DNA from: Lithospermum erythrorhizon
Lineage: Eukaryota; Streptophyta; Magnoliopsida; Boraginales; Boraginaceae
DNA: 64,000 nucleotides
Assembly (NCBI GenBank): GCA_019722365.1
Contig: JADFUC010000140.1
Span: forward strand, 62,001 to 126,000
Direction: 5' to 3'
Both the position numbers and the translations under genes were made by a program. Position 1 is the stretch's first letter; the number at the start of each line of letters is the position of its first letter. The notes under the pieces were generated by a model. The model was not told the DNA's origin. It made no database searches and was given only the letters and a program-made list of their open reading frames with translations. This document shows, in pieces, positions 48,060-62,334 of this stretch.

Positions 48060-49370
48060 TGATCGGTCACCGTCAACGCTGTCGACTTCATCACCCTCTC
48101 GACCACTCCAATAATCGACCAATCAATATTTAAGAAAGTTAGTACAAGTTAGCACCATATCGACGCTTTTGTCTTTCGCTTAACTAGATTCTAATTAGGA
48201 ATCGGTTCTGCCCGACCCTTTTGTCATAGTAGAAGCGGATACACTCCCCTTTATACAGGCCATCTTATCTACCGCGTTCTTTCTCTCTAACAAAAGTCTG
48301 CATTGAAGTCGCAACCCTTACTCATTACAACTCGTCAGTAGTACGTCATAATGAGCCATGTCTAGGCATAATTCCACCGGGTACAGGCACGATTCGCACA
48401 CCGCCGAAGCGGGGCTCTAGTGATGGGATTCTGTGGTCGCTCGAACGACCAGCACCGTTGGGAGTTCTTGATCCTAACCCGCCTCTCCTCCGGGAGTCGC
48501 CACTTTGAAAATACCTGCTCATCACCTCTACCGCCATCGGGCTTCGGCGAGATTTACACCGGGTTGTTTGTGTTTTATATCCAGCCTGCATAGATCCTCA
48601 ATCTACCGTGAATCGGGTCACGCTTGTTCGGCATTCAAAGACCCGAGGTACCCCAAAACCGTGAAGATTCCTCAAAAACCGTACACTTGCTCCTCGATAT
48701 CATTTAGTGAACGTTTTCGCTTCTACCCATTTGGGCGGTAAGAGTCCAATCGCCATAATGGCATACCTTTTTGCCCCTCAAAATTTCGGGAGGTCCTCCA
48801 CTATCAACTCCTCACCGATAGAAAGGTATCTAAAAAGATACTAACTATTTCGTGTGGGCGGTCGGTTGGCGACAGTACGCCTCTAGTACGACCGATTCCA
48901 TACTGGGTCTTCTGGGCATCCTTTGCTAGATGGCCGCATTATCCCCATTCCATAGGATCTTCTGCCAAGGCCTTCCATTAATGTGGGTTTCAATACATGC
49001 CCCTATGCATTTCTACCTATCAAGCCTCTTCCTTGCCATTTAATTTAGTACGGGGACTCGGAAAGACTTCCTATGTAGACCTCGCCCAAGCAGGTGTACG
49101 CTGTAACCGCCCGGATTTTGTTAGCAACTGTGGGATTCCGTGAAGGACCTCATCCCAAACTCCATGATTGTTTGGTACCATGGCTCAGTCATCTCCCTCA
49201 CCCTCCATTCTACCGTTGGGATCACGTGGAGAGTCGTGATACCCCTTCTATTACCAACCTGATAACATGTTTGCCTTGATTCCTCGGGGAACGTATTCAT
49301 GTGATGTGATAAAAAAGTCTCGCCAAGTTTTCGACCTCCGTAGGTACTTGTCAGTTTTCGATTAAACTAA
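48060..49370 (-). repeat. Possible antisense gypsy LTR and primer-binding leader
   Basis: GC-richer stretch with no credible gene. On the minus strand, near 48490-48512, it reads AAAGTGGCGACTCCCGG, similar to the GTGGCGACTCC leader that follows LTRs in some plant gypsy elements. The LTR would then lie to its right up to about 49300. Weak evidence. Confidence 0.3.
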
Positions 49371-50172
49371 CATCAAATATTATATAGGTCCGAATTCCAG
49401 GTTTACTACGAGATTATAAGAATAATAATTCAATGAGATATATTTTTATGTACCTTGTTCCTCTAGTTGCAAAATTTTAATATGATTAGAGAAGCTCAAA
49501 ACAACCAAAGTAGGTCATTCTAATAGTCCACACCAACGATTGATCAAACCCTTCCTTCGATTTTAATAGAACAATTAAAGTGAGTAAAGGAATTTAGGAG
49601 GAAGAAAATGCCAAGGTTTTCTTCCCCTATGGTGGCCGAACAAGAGGGGTGGAAGGAAAAGGGTTTTTGCTTTCATCTTTTCCAAAAAGATGATTAGTGA
49701 ATTAACTTGTGAAAAAATCAACTTAACCCCTTTTATATAGGCTTCTCAAGTCCTACAATTTAGGCACCTAGAAGAACATTCTAGAACCCCTTTTTATTCT
49801 TGTTAATTTCGGTCATGGGGTTGAAATTCCATAATTGGAATTTCGCCCAATATTTCCTTACGCTAGACTTCTTTAACCCGAAAGTTATAATCGTATTATA
49901 GTTCTTCTGCTGTCATTATTACACATGATTTGTTCTACCGACGTTATAATATATTAATTTTATGTTAATCGAACATTGTATTAAAATATAAATTATGAGA
50001 GGACCTAGTAAGCCATCATAACCCCTAATGTCAATGCGAGTTAATTCTAACATGTCAATTGTCGAACAATCGAACATATATCTGAACTTATACTTTTAAA
50101 TGTAATAATTGGTTGTACAATCAATTGTTCAACGAGCATATTTATGAGATCTGATATCTCATATTTCCAATA
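49371..50172 (-). repeat. Antisense copia LTR, third copy
   Basis: On the minus strand it starts TATTGGAAATATGAGATATC at 50172, preceded by AAGTGAGAG, matching the LTR start of copia elements A and B. The promoter CCTATATAAAAGG lies at about 49730-49745. The far end is approximate. Confidence 0.6.
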
Positions 50173-50690
50173 CTCTCACTTGCTCTTATACTATTACTTG
50201 TAACCGATTACTTGCTAATCGATTATATCTGAGAACACCTCGCACTCCAATCTCGCACTGCTCTTTTCTTGGTTATATGAATTAATGCGATTCCAAAGAC
50301 AATACTAGATGATCATGACCACTTTAATTTCGAAGAGGTCGAATTCAACCGTTATATCCGGTCGCATCAATCCCATCTAAGAGTTCAACTATTTCCCGCA
50401 ACTACCCGTGTAGTATATACCGGACGCAATGCCGTTATAATCCTCGTGTTACGGAGGACGCTTCGACGGTCAAAGTAAATTCCCGTAAAGTGAAATACCT
50501 CACGCATGTCTAAGAATTGCCATTTGACATAAGTTTTATGAATCTACTTAGATACATATATACTATCTTCTAAGTTTTCATAGCGGTCAAGTCCAAGATT
50601 GCATCCGAACACTATTTCGACATGCATACCTATGTGATCGATGAGTTGAAAAAGTCCGTGAGGTCCATCTAGAACATTTTTTCTCAAAGT
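50173..50690 (-). pseudogene. Antisense copia 3' spacer fragment
   Basis: Continues from the LTR into sequence that, on the minus strand, contains GGCAATTCTTAGACATGCGTGAGG, equivalent to the post-pol spacer at 13441 and 40742. Cut off near 50690 by the hAT remnant. Confidence 0.5.
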
Positions 50691-51960
50691 TTTTAAATAA
50701 CTACAATAATTCAGCATCTCCTCCTCAAGCTAGTTGAAAGCTTTTTGATACTTAATTGATGTTTCAAGGGATCAAGAATGTCGAATTCCATCGGGTCTCA
50801 CATCGCTATTATTAAACCCCTTCTTACACTCCAATTTTCTCCAAGGAAACACATTCTTGAAATAATTTACTCCTTTGGGGAGATGACCTCACAAACTTCA
50901 TAGCACATCTAATCTTCAAGATTGAAGTAGATTGCTCTTTCAAACCTTCATTAACAATGAGGTTAGTAATATGAGCAGCACATCTAACATGCAAGTATTT
51001 ATTATTCACAACATCCTCCCGCCAATTACCTTGTTTCAAGTAATCTATAGCTCCACTATTTGAAGATGCATTATCAACAGTTACTGTTAGAATCTTATCA
51101 AACCCCCATTCATTCAAACAAGTCTCAATAACCTTCCCTATCAGTTCACCCTTATGACTTTAATCAAAGAAAAGTTCAAGATTTTTTCTTAAGTTTCCAA
51201 CTATCATCAATATATAACGAGTAATCAAACCAAGAATTAGTATTCCTAATCAAGTCCAACCATCTCAGAAGTTAAGCAACTTCCCTAATCTTTTACAAAT
51301 TTTTCAACACATGCTTTTCCTTTTCATATAATCTAAACAATCACAAAGAACAATATTTCTAATGAGAAGTATAAACTCAGCTCTAATAGTCTAACAAACT
51401 CCCTAAATCCTTCTCCTTCAACAAAATTAAATGACAACTCATCAACTATATGCATATTAGATAAAGAATCCCTAAGTTTCTGAATATCAAGGCCTTTAGT
51501 CTTTATACCAACTATTGAACGGGATCCATCACTTTCTTTAGCACAGAAATCATTAATTCCCGGTTGATTTTTATTTTTATGCTTAACAATGTTCTTATTT
51601 CACTGAAATGACGGACACCTTACGATATGATTATTTAACGATTCGGTACCATGTTTATTAGTATCACCGCATAAGTTTTTAAATAATGTAAAACATCTTG
51701 CTCTTTATTCTCAATTTTCAAAGTGAAGCCACAAATTAGAATAAGTTCTATCATTTCACCAGCCTAAAGACTAGTTAAAGATTGAGTCCTTAACTTGTCT
51801 TATATGAGGTTCAAGCGGTTTATAATTAGCATGACAAGTAGCGGTGGGGACTTACAACTCCAAAGACATCTCCGAGCACCCATCTCGTTCCACATTCTCG
51901 GCCCATGTCCCAATAATCCGCCATAGCCACCTTCTACCAAATGAGGAATCGATCCGCATT
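50691..51960 (-). pseudogene. hAT-superfamily transposase remnant (RICESLEEPER-like)
   Basis: Decayed DNA-transposon gene. The best frame, 51117-50824 (97 codons), reads TVTVDNASSNSGAIDYL, then HVRCAAHITNLIVNEGL and VRSSP, hallmarks of the catalytic domain of plant BED-finger hAT transposases (the D in VDNAS and the C-x2-H pair). Upstream pieces in other frames are IKTKGLDIQKL and MHIVDELSFNFVEGEGFREF near 51400-51500, and a zinc-finger-like zone near 51640. Downstream a frameshifted RPDGIRHS-type segment and SIKYQKAFN extend it to about 50700. The C-terminal dimerisation domain is missing. Multiple stops and frameshifts. Confidence 0.75.
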
Positions 51961-52660
51961 TGTTCACCCATATTACCTCCCGAATAATAAAATTACATGC
52001 ATGTCAAACGAACAAACTACAGACGACAAAATTACAATAGACAACAAATTACATTCATGTCAACTAAAACAAATTATGCTAGACAACTAAAAACAACTAA
52101 AACAAATTTAGACAACAAATTAAAAACTAAAATCGAAATAAAACAACAACTAGTAAGTAATAACCAAACAAATTACAAGAGACAACAAATTATAGTCGAT
52201 CTACCTTACATTCATGCCAAACTAAAATTACAAGAGACAACTAAAATAATAAACAAATTTTGAAATAATAAACATGTATTAAAATTAATAAACATTAATA
52301 AACAAATTCGAATAATCTTATAGTAAAATTAATAGTAACTAAAATTCAAATAATAACTAAAATCATAACAAAATTAATAAACAAATAAACAAATTAATAA
52401 ACTAAAAATTAATAAAACAAATTTAAATAACAAAAAATTAATAAATAAATTTGAAATAATAACTAAAAAATAATAAACAACTAAAAATTAATAAACAACT
52501 AAAATTCAAATAATAACTAAAATAATAACAAAATTAATTAACAAAATAATCAAATTAATAAACTAAAATGAATAAAACAAATTCAAATAATAAACAAATT
52601 AATAAAAAATTTGGAATAATAACTAAAAATAATAAACATTCAAAATAATAACTTAAAATT
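51961..52660. repeat. A/T/C low-complexity tract
   Basis: Degenerate short repeats of ACAAATTA and AATAAACAAATTAATAA type, with G nearly absent after about 52200. An 88-codon plus frame (51997-52263) is explained by composition. Confidence 0.8.
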
Positions 52661-53005
52661 CGAGATTAATAACACTCCAAGAATGGCCTTGAAAGTGTTT
52701 GAATCGGCACAGTGGGGGGAGGTTCTAATCGCAATCCGCAATAAAAGTGGGGTGGAACGGTTTAGGCGTTGAGTCGAGACTTCTGAAGTTAAATGGTTTA
52801 GGCTTTTTGAATGGGCATGGTCGTTCAACTTTTTTATTAAAAAATTAACAATATCCGCATCGACCGGTTATAACCGTCCGCTCGTATTTATGTCCGGATC
52901 CCGTCCACCCGTCAAAATATTTATTTCAAAACCGTCCGTCCGGACCAAAATCGTCGCATCGACCGGATCGTAACCGATCGGGATTTTTATCCGGTAGTCC
53001 AACCG
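52661..53005 (-). other. Probable 5' end of the hAT element
   Basis: Contains clustered CCGTCCG, GACCGG and ACCGATCG motifs at 52855-52990 and the perfect 12-bp palindrome CGGTTATAACCG at 52865-52876. Clusters of this type are common as subterminal transposase-binding repeats of Ac-like hAT elements. Placed upstream of the antisense hAT gene, which fits. Terminal repeats were not pinned down. Confidence 0.4.
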
Positions 53006-55703
53006 AACCCGTAGAAATAACAAAGATTAATGTCAATAACAGTTGATACGAGCAAACTTGTATTTGAATAAAGTGTTCGATATTCAAACAAGCTTACGGA
53101 AGAAAATAAATGAGCTTCTCCCATCGAATCACGATCGCCCAATTCTTTTCCTTTTGTTTGATCAATCATGTATTCTAATTACTTAATGTGAGAACAACCA
53201 AGTGGACGTTAATACTTTTAAATCAATAATTTTAATTCCTCTCAAAGTTTACATTTGTGCCTATCAACATTATGTAAAACAAAGCATGATCATATCATCA
53301 TCTTTTAACCACCTTTCTCAAGAATAGCCTTTTACATTCATATACCAAAAACATTGTTGGATGTGAAGGGGTGTTAATGTCTAAAATTATCGGCAGAGCA
53401 TGACGTTATAACGTCTGTGTTTTATCCTATTCGCACATCGACCCCATGCCTTTCCTAGTATTTTTGAGTCATGGACGTATCTTATATACTAGTCAATTCT
53501 TTTGCATATTACTATAAGCATTTCAACAAAAGAAAAACTCTTTGAGTGTTAAGAGAAACATCAAGATTCAACTTTATATTACCCTAATGGATAAGGTAAT
53601 CTGATTATATTTAGCTACGGTAGACTTCATGGAATAAATTCCACATTTACCACAAAGTTCATTTAGTTTGATAATTAAACATTATAGAAGGGTCAATAAT
53701 TGATCTTCTAGAACAAACCCCGAACAATTTCATTATTACCTTTATTCTCTTTCCATTACTTGAACAATTCATGACTTCTCAGAGGAATTGTTTTAGTAGT
53801 GGTTAACATGACATTCTATATGAGATCTAAGTGGGAGAAGATACTCATTAGACATGTCAATTTCAAACATAGACTTTGTCCAAGTTTATTCATTTTTAAA
53901 CTCCATAACATTTATCATATATAACTGTTATGTCGAAACCATATCAGACATCGAGCAGTATACAAATATCCTTACCAAGGTAACAAGCATGCACTACACC
54001 ATCGGCAACTCCAAACATGTCAAGGTCCTTTCTTAGTAATATATCGATACATACAATGACTGCGGTAGTTAAGCTCCTACTCTAAATCTTTTGAACTCTC
54101 AATTCCTCTTCTTCAAGGAAGACTTTACTCCTTTATACGTAAATATCTCAAGTTCAACTTGAATATTAGTAGTATGCCAGCTTCCATTTGCTAGTTTTTA
54201 ACACGCCAGTGCACCATGTAGAGTCACATTGAACATTTCTTTGCTCACGACAAAAATACGTATATCGCATCTATTCACGGAATCATTACTTAGAACATCA
54301 ATTTCAATATCTTATAACCAAGGAAAACTTGTAAAATAGATTCCGAACATTAAATCAGACTTGTTCATGATATTTATATTTCATATCAAATAATTTCTTA
54401 AAATCATTTCTGGGAGTCCCATTCATTCATAACAGCTATGGATCATCTATAGTAAGTGTCGAATCTCTTAAATGTGTGTAAATAGAAAGTTCTTTATGCA
54501 TTTCGACCGGGTTTAATACATTCTCTCAGATACTTGTCACCATATCATATAAAGACTCATCTTAGAATCTCATTCCTTTAGATTATTTATACTCATCAAT
54601 TCGATACCTTATAAAGATGGATAGCTTCCATGTTATTTAATCATTTAGAACCATTATCTTAAGTTGACATGTATTTGTCACTACATATATTTATCAATTA
54701 ATATTTGTAATCCTCCCACTAATTATTATAAATGAGATTACTCAGTCCATCTTCTTCGAGATACGGGATATCCAAGTCCGGGTTCACGGTCACAATATTA
54801 CAGTATCCTAAGAATTGTTTATCATCCAATTCCTCGTTAAGAGAAGTTGAATTACATTCCTTTAATCAAAACATGCTCGTGTGAAAAGAACACATGAATT
54901 TATACCGCCAATGGTTCGAGTTATTCATGTCGTTGATAATTTAAGAGAAATGCTCAAGAATCAATTCATTCTTGATGAAGATTTCAAGAAAAAGAGTGAT
55001 TACGCTTTGAAAACGATTTTCATAATCACCGACCACTTATTCTCTCATAGCTATTACTTTATTTGTCATACATACTTCAAAAATATGTGAGTCAAACGAT
55101 GTCGCACAACCATTGTAGCTAGACTATTTAAGCTTCGCATAACATTTTACTTAATCGTGAAAGGACTCAAAGAGTCATTACTTTATATTTTTCAAGTATA
55201 CTTAGCCCTTTTTATTTATGCTTGGAAAGGAGTGAATCGCGACTCATTTCAAGTATTAGTTTTGTATACAACTTATCAGGGTATTACACAGTGAAAAGAC
55301 ATCGTCGCTATAGGTTGTAAGAACCATAAGTTCATTTTCATTTTCATAAAATGAAAAACTATCGATCTCAAAGACTTCGTATTTAATGGCCACAGCATTA
55401 TATAATATATTACTCTTATTATTGGCATTTTCAACTTTCAACTAAGATCATGTCACAATTATCTTCATACTTGATTATATTTGATGGCTATGAAATATAT
55501 GATTATATTATTAACATAATTCACCTGATTGAGATTCAAAATCTCAATCACAAACTTGTTTTATTGAACATAAGTTCACAAGTTTGGCTTTATGATATCA
55601 AGTCTAGGAAAATGTATTATTTGAATGTTCACAAGTATGTCATATATTCGCGGTATATAGGATAATGAAGCCTCAACTGCTGTAAGACATTAAGGACTAT
55701 CTC
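53006..55703. other. Unassigned A/T-rich repeat-like DNA
   Basis: 2.7 kb without a recognisable gene; the longest frames are 60-71 codons with no family motif. CTCCCACTAATTATTAT at 54714 could be an antisense copia polypurine tract. A strong hairpin lies at 55526-55550. Confidence 0.4.
55526..55550. other. Perfect 11-bp inverted repeat with 3-base loop
   Basis: TGATTGAGATT, CAA, AATCTCAATCA. No terminator-type T run follows; function unknown. Confidence 0.8.
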
Positions 55704-57881
55704 TGTAACGACCCGCCCCAAATGGGCCGCCTAGGTTAGAATCGCCCAAAGCCCCTGACACCGTAGCGTCACCAAATCGATGGACGACTCAATTTGAAAG
55801 TTAATTCACCAACTTAGATAAACCCAATAAAATAAAAATACACCGGTAAGTTGTAACGCTTATGAAAGAATCACCAGTATGTCCTAATCACAAAACCACC
55901 ATGTGGTAACGACTCCGCCCAAAGTCGGCCGCCTCGGCGCGGTAATCATTATAATCATGAACACCAAAGTCACCACCGACGGATCTACTCGCTTTAGTAA
56001 AGAACTACGCTGCTTATCCGTAAAAATTTGATTTACAATTAAAATTCTAGAAAACGCTTTTAAAATTTATATCCATCAAGGCGATATATCTAACCAACCA
56101 ACTCCATATATATATACAACATATCTAAAAAGACAGAATGCCAAAGAAGGCTACAACCGAGTAAATAATGCACCTAATACAAAATAATTGCCGACAAAGC
56201 AAGTCCTAAAATAAAATACAACAATCAAGAAAGACGACAACACAACAAACGAGACCGCGATGATCCTCACCCACCCGATGCTCACCTAGCTACTCTTCGA
56301 ATAGAACCCTTCAAGATAGGCCAAACCGCACTTATACCGGCGAAGGCCAATGGGCCACATATCCTCGCAAGAAAGGAGAGTCACCAACTCTAATCATCTC
56401 AACCATAGGTCATATCCTAATACTCAAGTCACCTCAAAGTCACGATAACTCCAACCAACACCTCCCAAAGAATTAACTACTCTATTCCCAAACAATATAA
56501 AAACACACAAAATTAAAACGTTTCACAATCAAAAATCAATCGTAACCGCTGCGTGCGCCATAGAAATACAAAAAGTGTCGACAAGGTCACTTAACACCAG
56601 AATGCCGACAAGGCCATAGAACAAAAAGAAACGTAAGCTGAGAGTTCAAGTTTTATTACTTACCTCAAGCAAATCTTCTACGTAAATACAATCACATAAT
56701 CATATCATGACTCACACAAATGAATCACACATAATCATACAACAATGACATGTATACTACGCCACATAATCATACAACAATGACATATTTCACACACTTA
56801 AAAGTAGTAATGTAGCACCCGTGAGATAAAGACTCACCTCTCGCTTAGCTACCAATACAAAATCCTCAAGGAAAAACACAATCACGGTAATGGCCTCCCT
56901 TTCCACGATCAACGCCCTAAAAAACACTGAAAGTACAATCAAGACCTACTACTATATCAAGGTTTCTGTGGAAGATACATTACCAACTCTAGCTGAACGA
57001 TCGCTAACCCAGTTCAAACAACAAATAAGACAACGGTCGGAAAACCCAATCGCCCTCTAAAATTTCACCTTATCACTTTAACATTTCAAATCAACTTATA
57101 AGTCATCTTATTTAACCTTCAAGTCCATAAATAACAACCTATACTCCAAAAATCTCACTACTACCAACTTACCAATCACTTTCTCCACCTAACCTCTAAT
57201 TCCATTATAAACACAATTCTAAACCTTACAACAACTACACCAGATCCCAAATTAACCCCCTACATTTAAAGGTCTCATAAAAGTCAACATAAAAAAGTCA
57301 ACTAACTCAGAAAAGTCAACCCATCACCATAACCAAACAACATCTTAACTCATGAATAACTACTTATATTCATCATACTACCCATAACAAACTTTAAACA
57401 CACAATTAAATACAATTTACCAAAGTCAACTATATCAAACCCCAAGAAATATCCCAAAAGATTTGAACTTTCTACATTGTCAAAGAAGATGATGGGAAAG
57501 ATATTCAACCAAATCCATCTTCGAAGTTCGGCACACCCGGAGAATGAAAGAAAAATTTCCCTTTGTTTCGGGGGCTGGCAGGGGTCTCGCCAAAGCAAGA
57601 AGAAGAAGATGAGATTTTGTGTCATGGTATGACGCTACTGGATAAGTGACGTAAGATATTTAAGAATAGCTCGAGTCCCTGCTCGATTTCGTGAATTCTC
57701 CACCTCCAGACTTAAATCTCAAATTTAAACCGATTCCAAATGTAAAATTTCCCATGACATAAACTACTACTCATATAATACTAGTCTCGCACATCGATCT
57801 TTATTCAAATTTTTTGTACTATCTCCGAACCCACCACTTAATCGAATTTTTTTTTTTTTTTAAACGTAACGGGTTATTACA
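55704..57881 (-). repeat. LTR of the TGTAACGACCCG family
   Basis: 2.18 kb, from TGTAACGACCCG at 55704 to CGGGTTATTACA at 57881; the ends are inverted copies of each other with two mismatches. A second start-like TAACGACTCCGCCCAAAGTCGG at 55907 suggests a fused or internally duplicated copy. Similar ends (TGTAAC.CCC) are typical of plant chromovirus LTRs. No clear 5-bp duplication (ATCTC against ATATA). The frame at 57350-57625 is not recognised. Confidence 0.6.
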
Positions 57882-59035
57882 ATATATATATATAACCAAC
57901 TGCTAAAGTACAAAATGCTCAACAATACACAACTGACATCCCAAAATAACCACAATATATATACATCAAAATACAACCAAAACAACAAAGGCATCGTAAG
58001 GATCTATGGCCAATGCCTCTCACCTAAGCACTCACAAATTCGATCACACCTAACTAATCGAACGCCGATGCACCACCTATCAACCCGCACAAATAGAGTA
58101 CTATAAGAATAACTAAGTTCAAGAGATAAAATAGATAGTTATTAACTCACACCTTACGCTGCAGAGTTTTTCTTATAAGAATAACTAACTTCTCATAAAA
58201 TAGATAGTTATCGCACACGCACAAGTCAAGTCCATTATAATATGATATAAAAATACCATTGAAGAAGTTCATGATCATGCTACCTCATAAAAGTATACTA
58301 ATATCGACATAACGACATCGTAGAATTCATAGGCTCGAGTCAACTAAAGATGCACAATCTAGTAAAGAACATAGAACTATAATCATGCATCTCAAAAGAA
58401 ACAGTGGCAACAATGGCCAAATAAGACCACACAACTCTACCAATCCATTACTAGTACTACTCAACCCCACAACTAAACAACTCAATCAACTAAACTCAAT
58501 CAACTCAACAACCTCACCAACTCAACCATTACTCAAAGAACCAACTCAACTCAATCAAAAGCACCTAATCCCGACATAAACCCGGATTTAACAACTAAGG
58601 CGCCTCAGAACTCTCAACCTCAAGTGAGAAACTTATGCCCATCGACATGTTTTCAAACATCACACTGTGAATGCAGGTACGAGGCAAAAATATATCACAC
58701 TCATACCGGGCACAAGGCAAATACCGGATAATACAACTCCAACATACGCCAACAACCACTAAACAACTCATAACACACCTCGTAACGAAATACTTCCAGG
58801 CAAAGACATCACACCTATGTTCAAGTATAAGGAAATTACCGGATAATACAACTCAACATACGTCAACAACCCATAAACAACTCATCCAATATCAATCCAA
58901 CTAACAAAAACATCCTAACCCCAAAATGATCAAAACAGCCTCGGAAATCAACTCATCCTAACTCGACTCAATCTAACCTCAAAACGCATATACATCCCAC
59001 AAAAACACCACACTCAACACAACCGTTTAAATCAA
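57882..59035 (-). repeat. Partial copy of the same LTR family
   Basis: Matches the middle of the LTRs at 7297 and 34188: GAAACTTATGCCCATCGACATG at 58628 and paired copies of CCGGATAATACAACTC (58724 and 58833). Both ends are missing. Confidence 0.5.
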
Positions 59036-61689
59036 TGAAAATTGATCTCTTTATTATGCCCGCTAAGTAATAATTGTGTATCAATTCATTTACCGTATCG
59101 ATAAACGTGATTATCGAACTTAGTGTTCACCTTAGTAATTGTATATTACTGCCCGGGCTCATGATAATTTAAGGGTTGCGAGGACGTTAGATCTTACTCA
59201 TTAATCGTTATAATAAAATGTACCCTCAAAATTCATCAAATTTCTAGATTGTGTTTGATTTAATCGAAAAAATAAGAAGTGTTTTGACTTTACAGCTTCC
59301 AATTTTGATTTTACAAAAGCTACAATTAATCAAAACCGAAATTTATTTTACCAACATTCGCTGCCGGACTTCATGAGGCCGCGCTGGGCACGCCCGGGGT
59401 CTGAACGGGTCGTCCGCCACCCAAGGAAACCATCGACATACTTCGTACCACTGTGCGCTATTGCTGATTATCAGGCCAGAAGTTACTGGTTTTACTTGCT
59501 AGTTCGCGTTTTATTTTAAAAACCCTAAATTTATTTTGGAATTTTGATTTTAAAATTATCGGGTAATTATTAATTTTGATTTTAAAGAATCATAAATTTC
59601 ATTAAGATAATTGAATATATATCTCGAATGACATTAAATTCGATTTATATTCCCTTTCATAATTATTTTTAATTAATCGGGATAATTATTGAAAATATCA
59701 TTTCACGGTAACTTTCAAATTTTAAATTTTGGAGTTAATATTTGAAAGTAATTATTCCATGATTTAAGTGATTGGTAATTATTGTAATAATTATCATTAA
59801 TCATGTGTGAATATATTTAAATTAAAGGTTTACATTAATCGGGATAATTAATTGTATGACGACGGGCCATTAATTAGTCAATGATGAGCACATTTAATTT
59901 AATTTCATTTAATATATATGACATTAAGTGCATTTATTTGTTTTAATGTTTTTGGCTATGTATATTTTTATGAAATTGAATGGAAAGCGTATGGGGATAT
60001 TTACCCACAATTTTATTTTCGGGTCTACGCATCAGAATGCCAGAAACGACCAAATTGAAATATCTTATTTTATTTGTCTTAAGCCCCACAAGCTTCGCAT
60101 GCCTAAGTTGATTAGCGTAGTTGAACGTAATTCAAGACGGCTCGTGGAAATCGTAAGTCGTAAGACAAGAAATCAGAATTGTGGCTTAATGTTAGTTTTC
60201 TCAAGTTTTGAAATGCACAGGCTCAGGTCATATCGTATACCTTCTTGATCAGACATTGCTTGTTTTATTTTTCATGTATGTATTGCTTGATTATGTGCTA
60301 ATCATACATGGCAAATAAAACGGCAATATTAATGTCACCATTTGCAATTCTAAGCAAAGATCAAACCAATTTTAAAGTGGTGAAATCAGTTGCATTATCC
60401 GGGCACACTATGATGGCAAGTAAAGTTACGCTTTGCAAATTGGAGCGACAACGGATCATGCTGAAGTGATTTTCACTAACATCATGGCCGTATGATCACC
60501 CAAGTAACTATTTGGTTTAATCGGGCGCTTAACCGGTTTGTCTGAGATACAGTCGCAGTTAATCCCCGTATGGTATGCTAGTGACACAAGAGTTGTGTAG
60601 TTTCTGCACTGGTTGCAAATCCTACTATTATGCCGATTCAAATGTATTTAAGGCCAAGCCAACTGGGCATAACGGACTTGGTACTGCATATTACTTTACA
60701 TAATTGGTCGATAACCTACTATTATATCAATTCAAAACAACCGCTAGTTGTTGCCGCTTGAATCCGAAAGTATAGTAGATCTTGGATATCTTTGTACATT
60801 TTGTAGAGATTCATACGGGTATTATATTTACAATTCATTTGAAAATATGTATGGATTGTTGAACTACACCGTTTATTTTAAATTGCATATTTCCCTATTA
60901 TGTTTGGCATATTAAGTTTACCTATTTTATTCACCATTTATCGGGCAAACTAAATGCATGACTTTGTAATATGAACAAAATAAGTTAAGGAGAACCAATG
61001 GACTTGTTCAAATGAAAGTGTTACAACGCGATCTCCTCAACTATCAGAATCGGTTGTATGCTAATGTGGTGACAAACTTAAATTACAAATATTTAAGATT
61101 CAATCATGTTGATACGTTGCATGAACTTTGGTTCAAGTGAACAAAGTCACATGATATGATTGAAGGATAATTAATTTTTGACTCAATCAAAGGTGATGAT
61201 GCTATGAAGACCAATATGTCATATTGTTTCTTAGCCACCAAACAAGCCTTAAATAATAAATAGTTTAATCTCTTTTATAACTCGATTGAGAAAAACTATT
61301 GAATGATCTTGAATGTTGTGTATCTACATCTCAAGACATGTGATTGGTATTTAGTTTCTTTTAATGATGGCGGTTCATGAATCTGCATTTAAACAAAGTT
61401 ATGGTATGTATAACCAAATAAGCAAAGTTATTCATTCGACCAGACATCATTTCTCAGAAGCAATTGAGTGAACATGAACTATAAGTCGGGGTTAATGATT
61501 CACTTTATTATTTCGAACTTTGAAGCATAGAAAGAAGGATTTTAAGTAACATGTAGGGAATTGAAAGAAAGACTATTAAACTCATATTCAAATAATTTTG
61601 TTGCGAAATGTAATGTCTCAAGTTAAAGCAATGTTGTCGAGAATACTAGTTTTGACTCACATGATTTAATTATGAATACGCTAGTATTA
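59036..61689. other. Unassigned retroelement-like DNA
   Basis: 2.65 kb. The first 0.9 kb is A/T-rich with repeated ATTTTGATTTTA and CGGGATAATTA motifs, LTR-like. The only long frame, 106 codons at 59928-60248 on the plus strand, starts with a hydrophobic stretch and shows no family motif. No gene called. Confidence 0.35.
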
Positions 61690-62334
61690 GCCAGAACGAC
61701 GCCTAAAAGTAAGCCCCCCCAGGCCGGGACCCTTCATCAACCCACAATCGAGTCAACGATGGATAACGATAAAATGACTTACTTAACGTGATAATAAAAT
61801 AATACAACTCGGCCCATCGCGAACTAACCAATACAACAACTAAAAAAGTAATAATAATATAAATACAACATCAAACAACGGATTTTACAACTCCTAGACA
61901 ACAATAATTATTAAGTACAACAAAACTCCAAAGAAGATAAAAGTATGACTGCTGAGAGGCTCCTAAATTCTCCATCGCCACTGGTAAAATTTACTGGCCA
62001 ACGATCTCGGCCATCCCATCAACCTAGGCATAAAATGCCCGCCCATAGGAATAGGAGTCTCGCTATGAAGCCGAAAGTGAATTTCAAATATCACGTGTTT
62101 ACCCACCACTCATACAAACAAGGATAATTCAAGTCCCTTACCTATTTAAAGACTATACGCCTCAAGAGTTATATTTTATATGCTACTCTCGACAAGATAA
62201 GTATTTCCTTAATGGTTTTCCAACTAACACCGACAACCCACACCACGTTAACAACTTACTCACACTACACCTTAATCATGCCGCCTATATCTCTATTAGT
62301 TATCTTCTTAAGTATATCAGATCTGTTCTCGAAA
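61690..62334 (-). repeat. Left part of another LTR-family copy
   Basis: Opens with GAACGACGCC...GGCCGGGACCC and CGAGTCAACGATGGATAAC, a decayed form of the LTR left end. It is interrupted by the start of the next copy at 62335. Confidence 0.4.

Noticed and set aside
51250..51290. 5S rRNA-like AGTTAAGCAAC
   Set aside because: Too short and embedded in the hAT remnant; no further 5S similarity.
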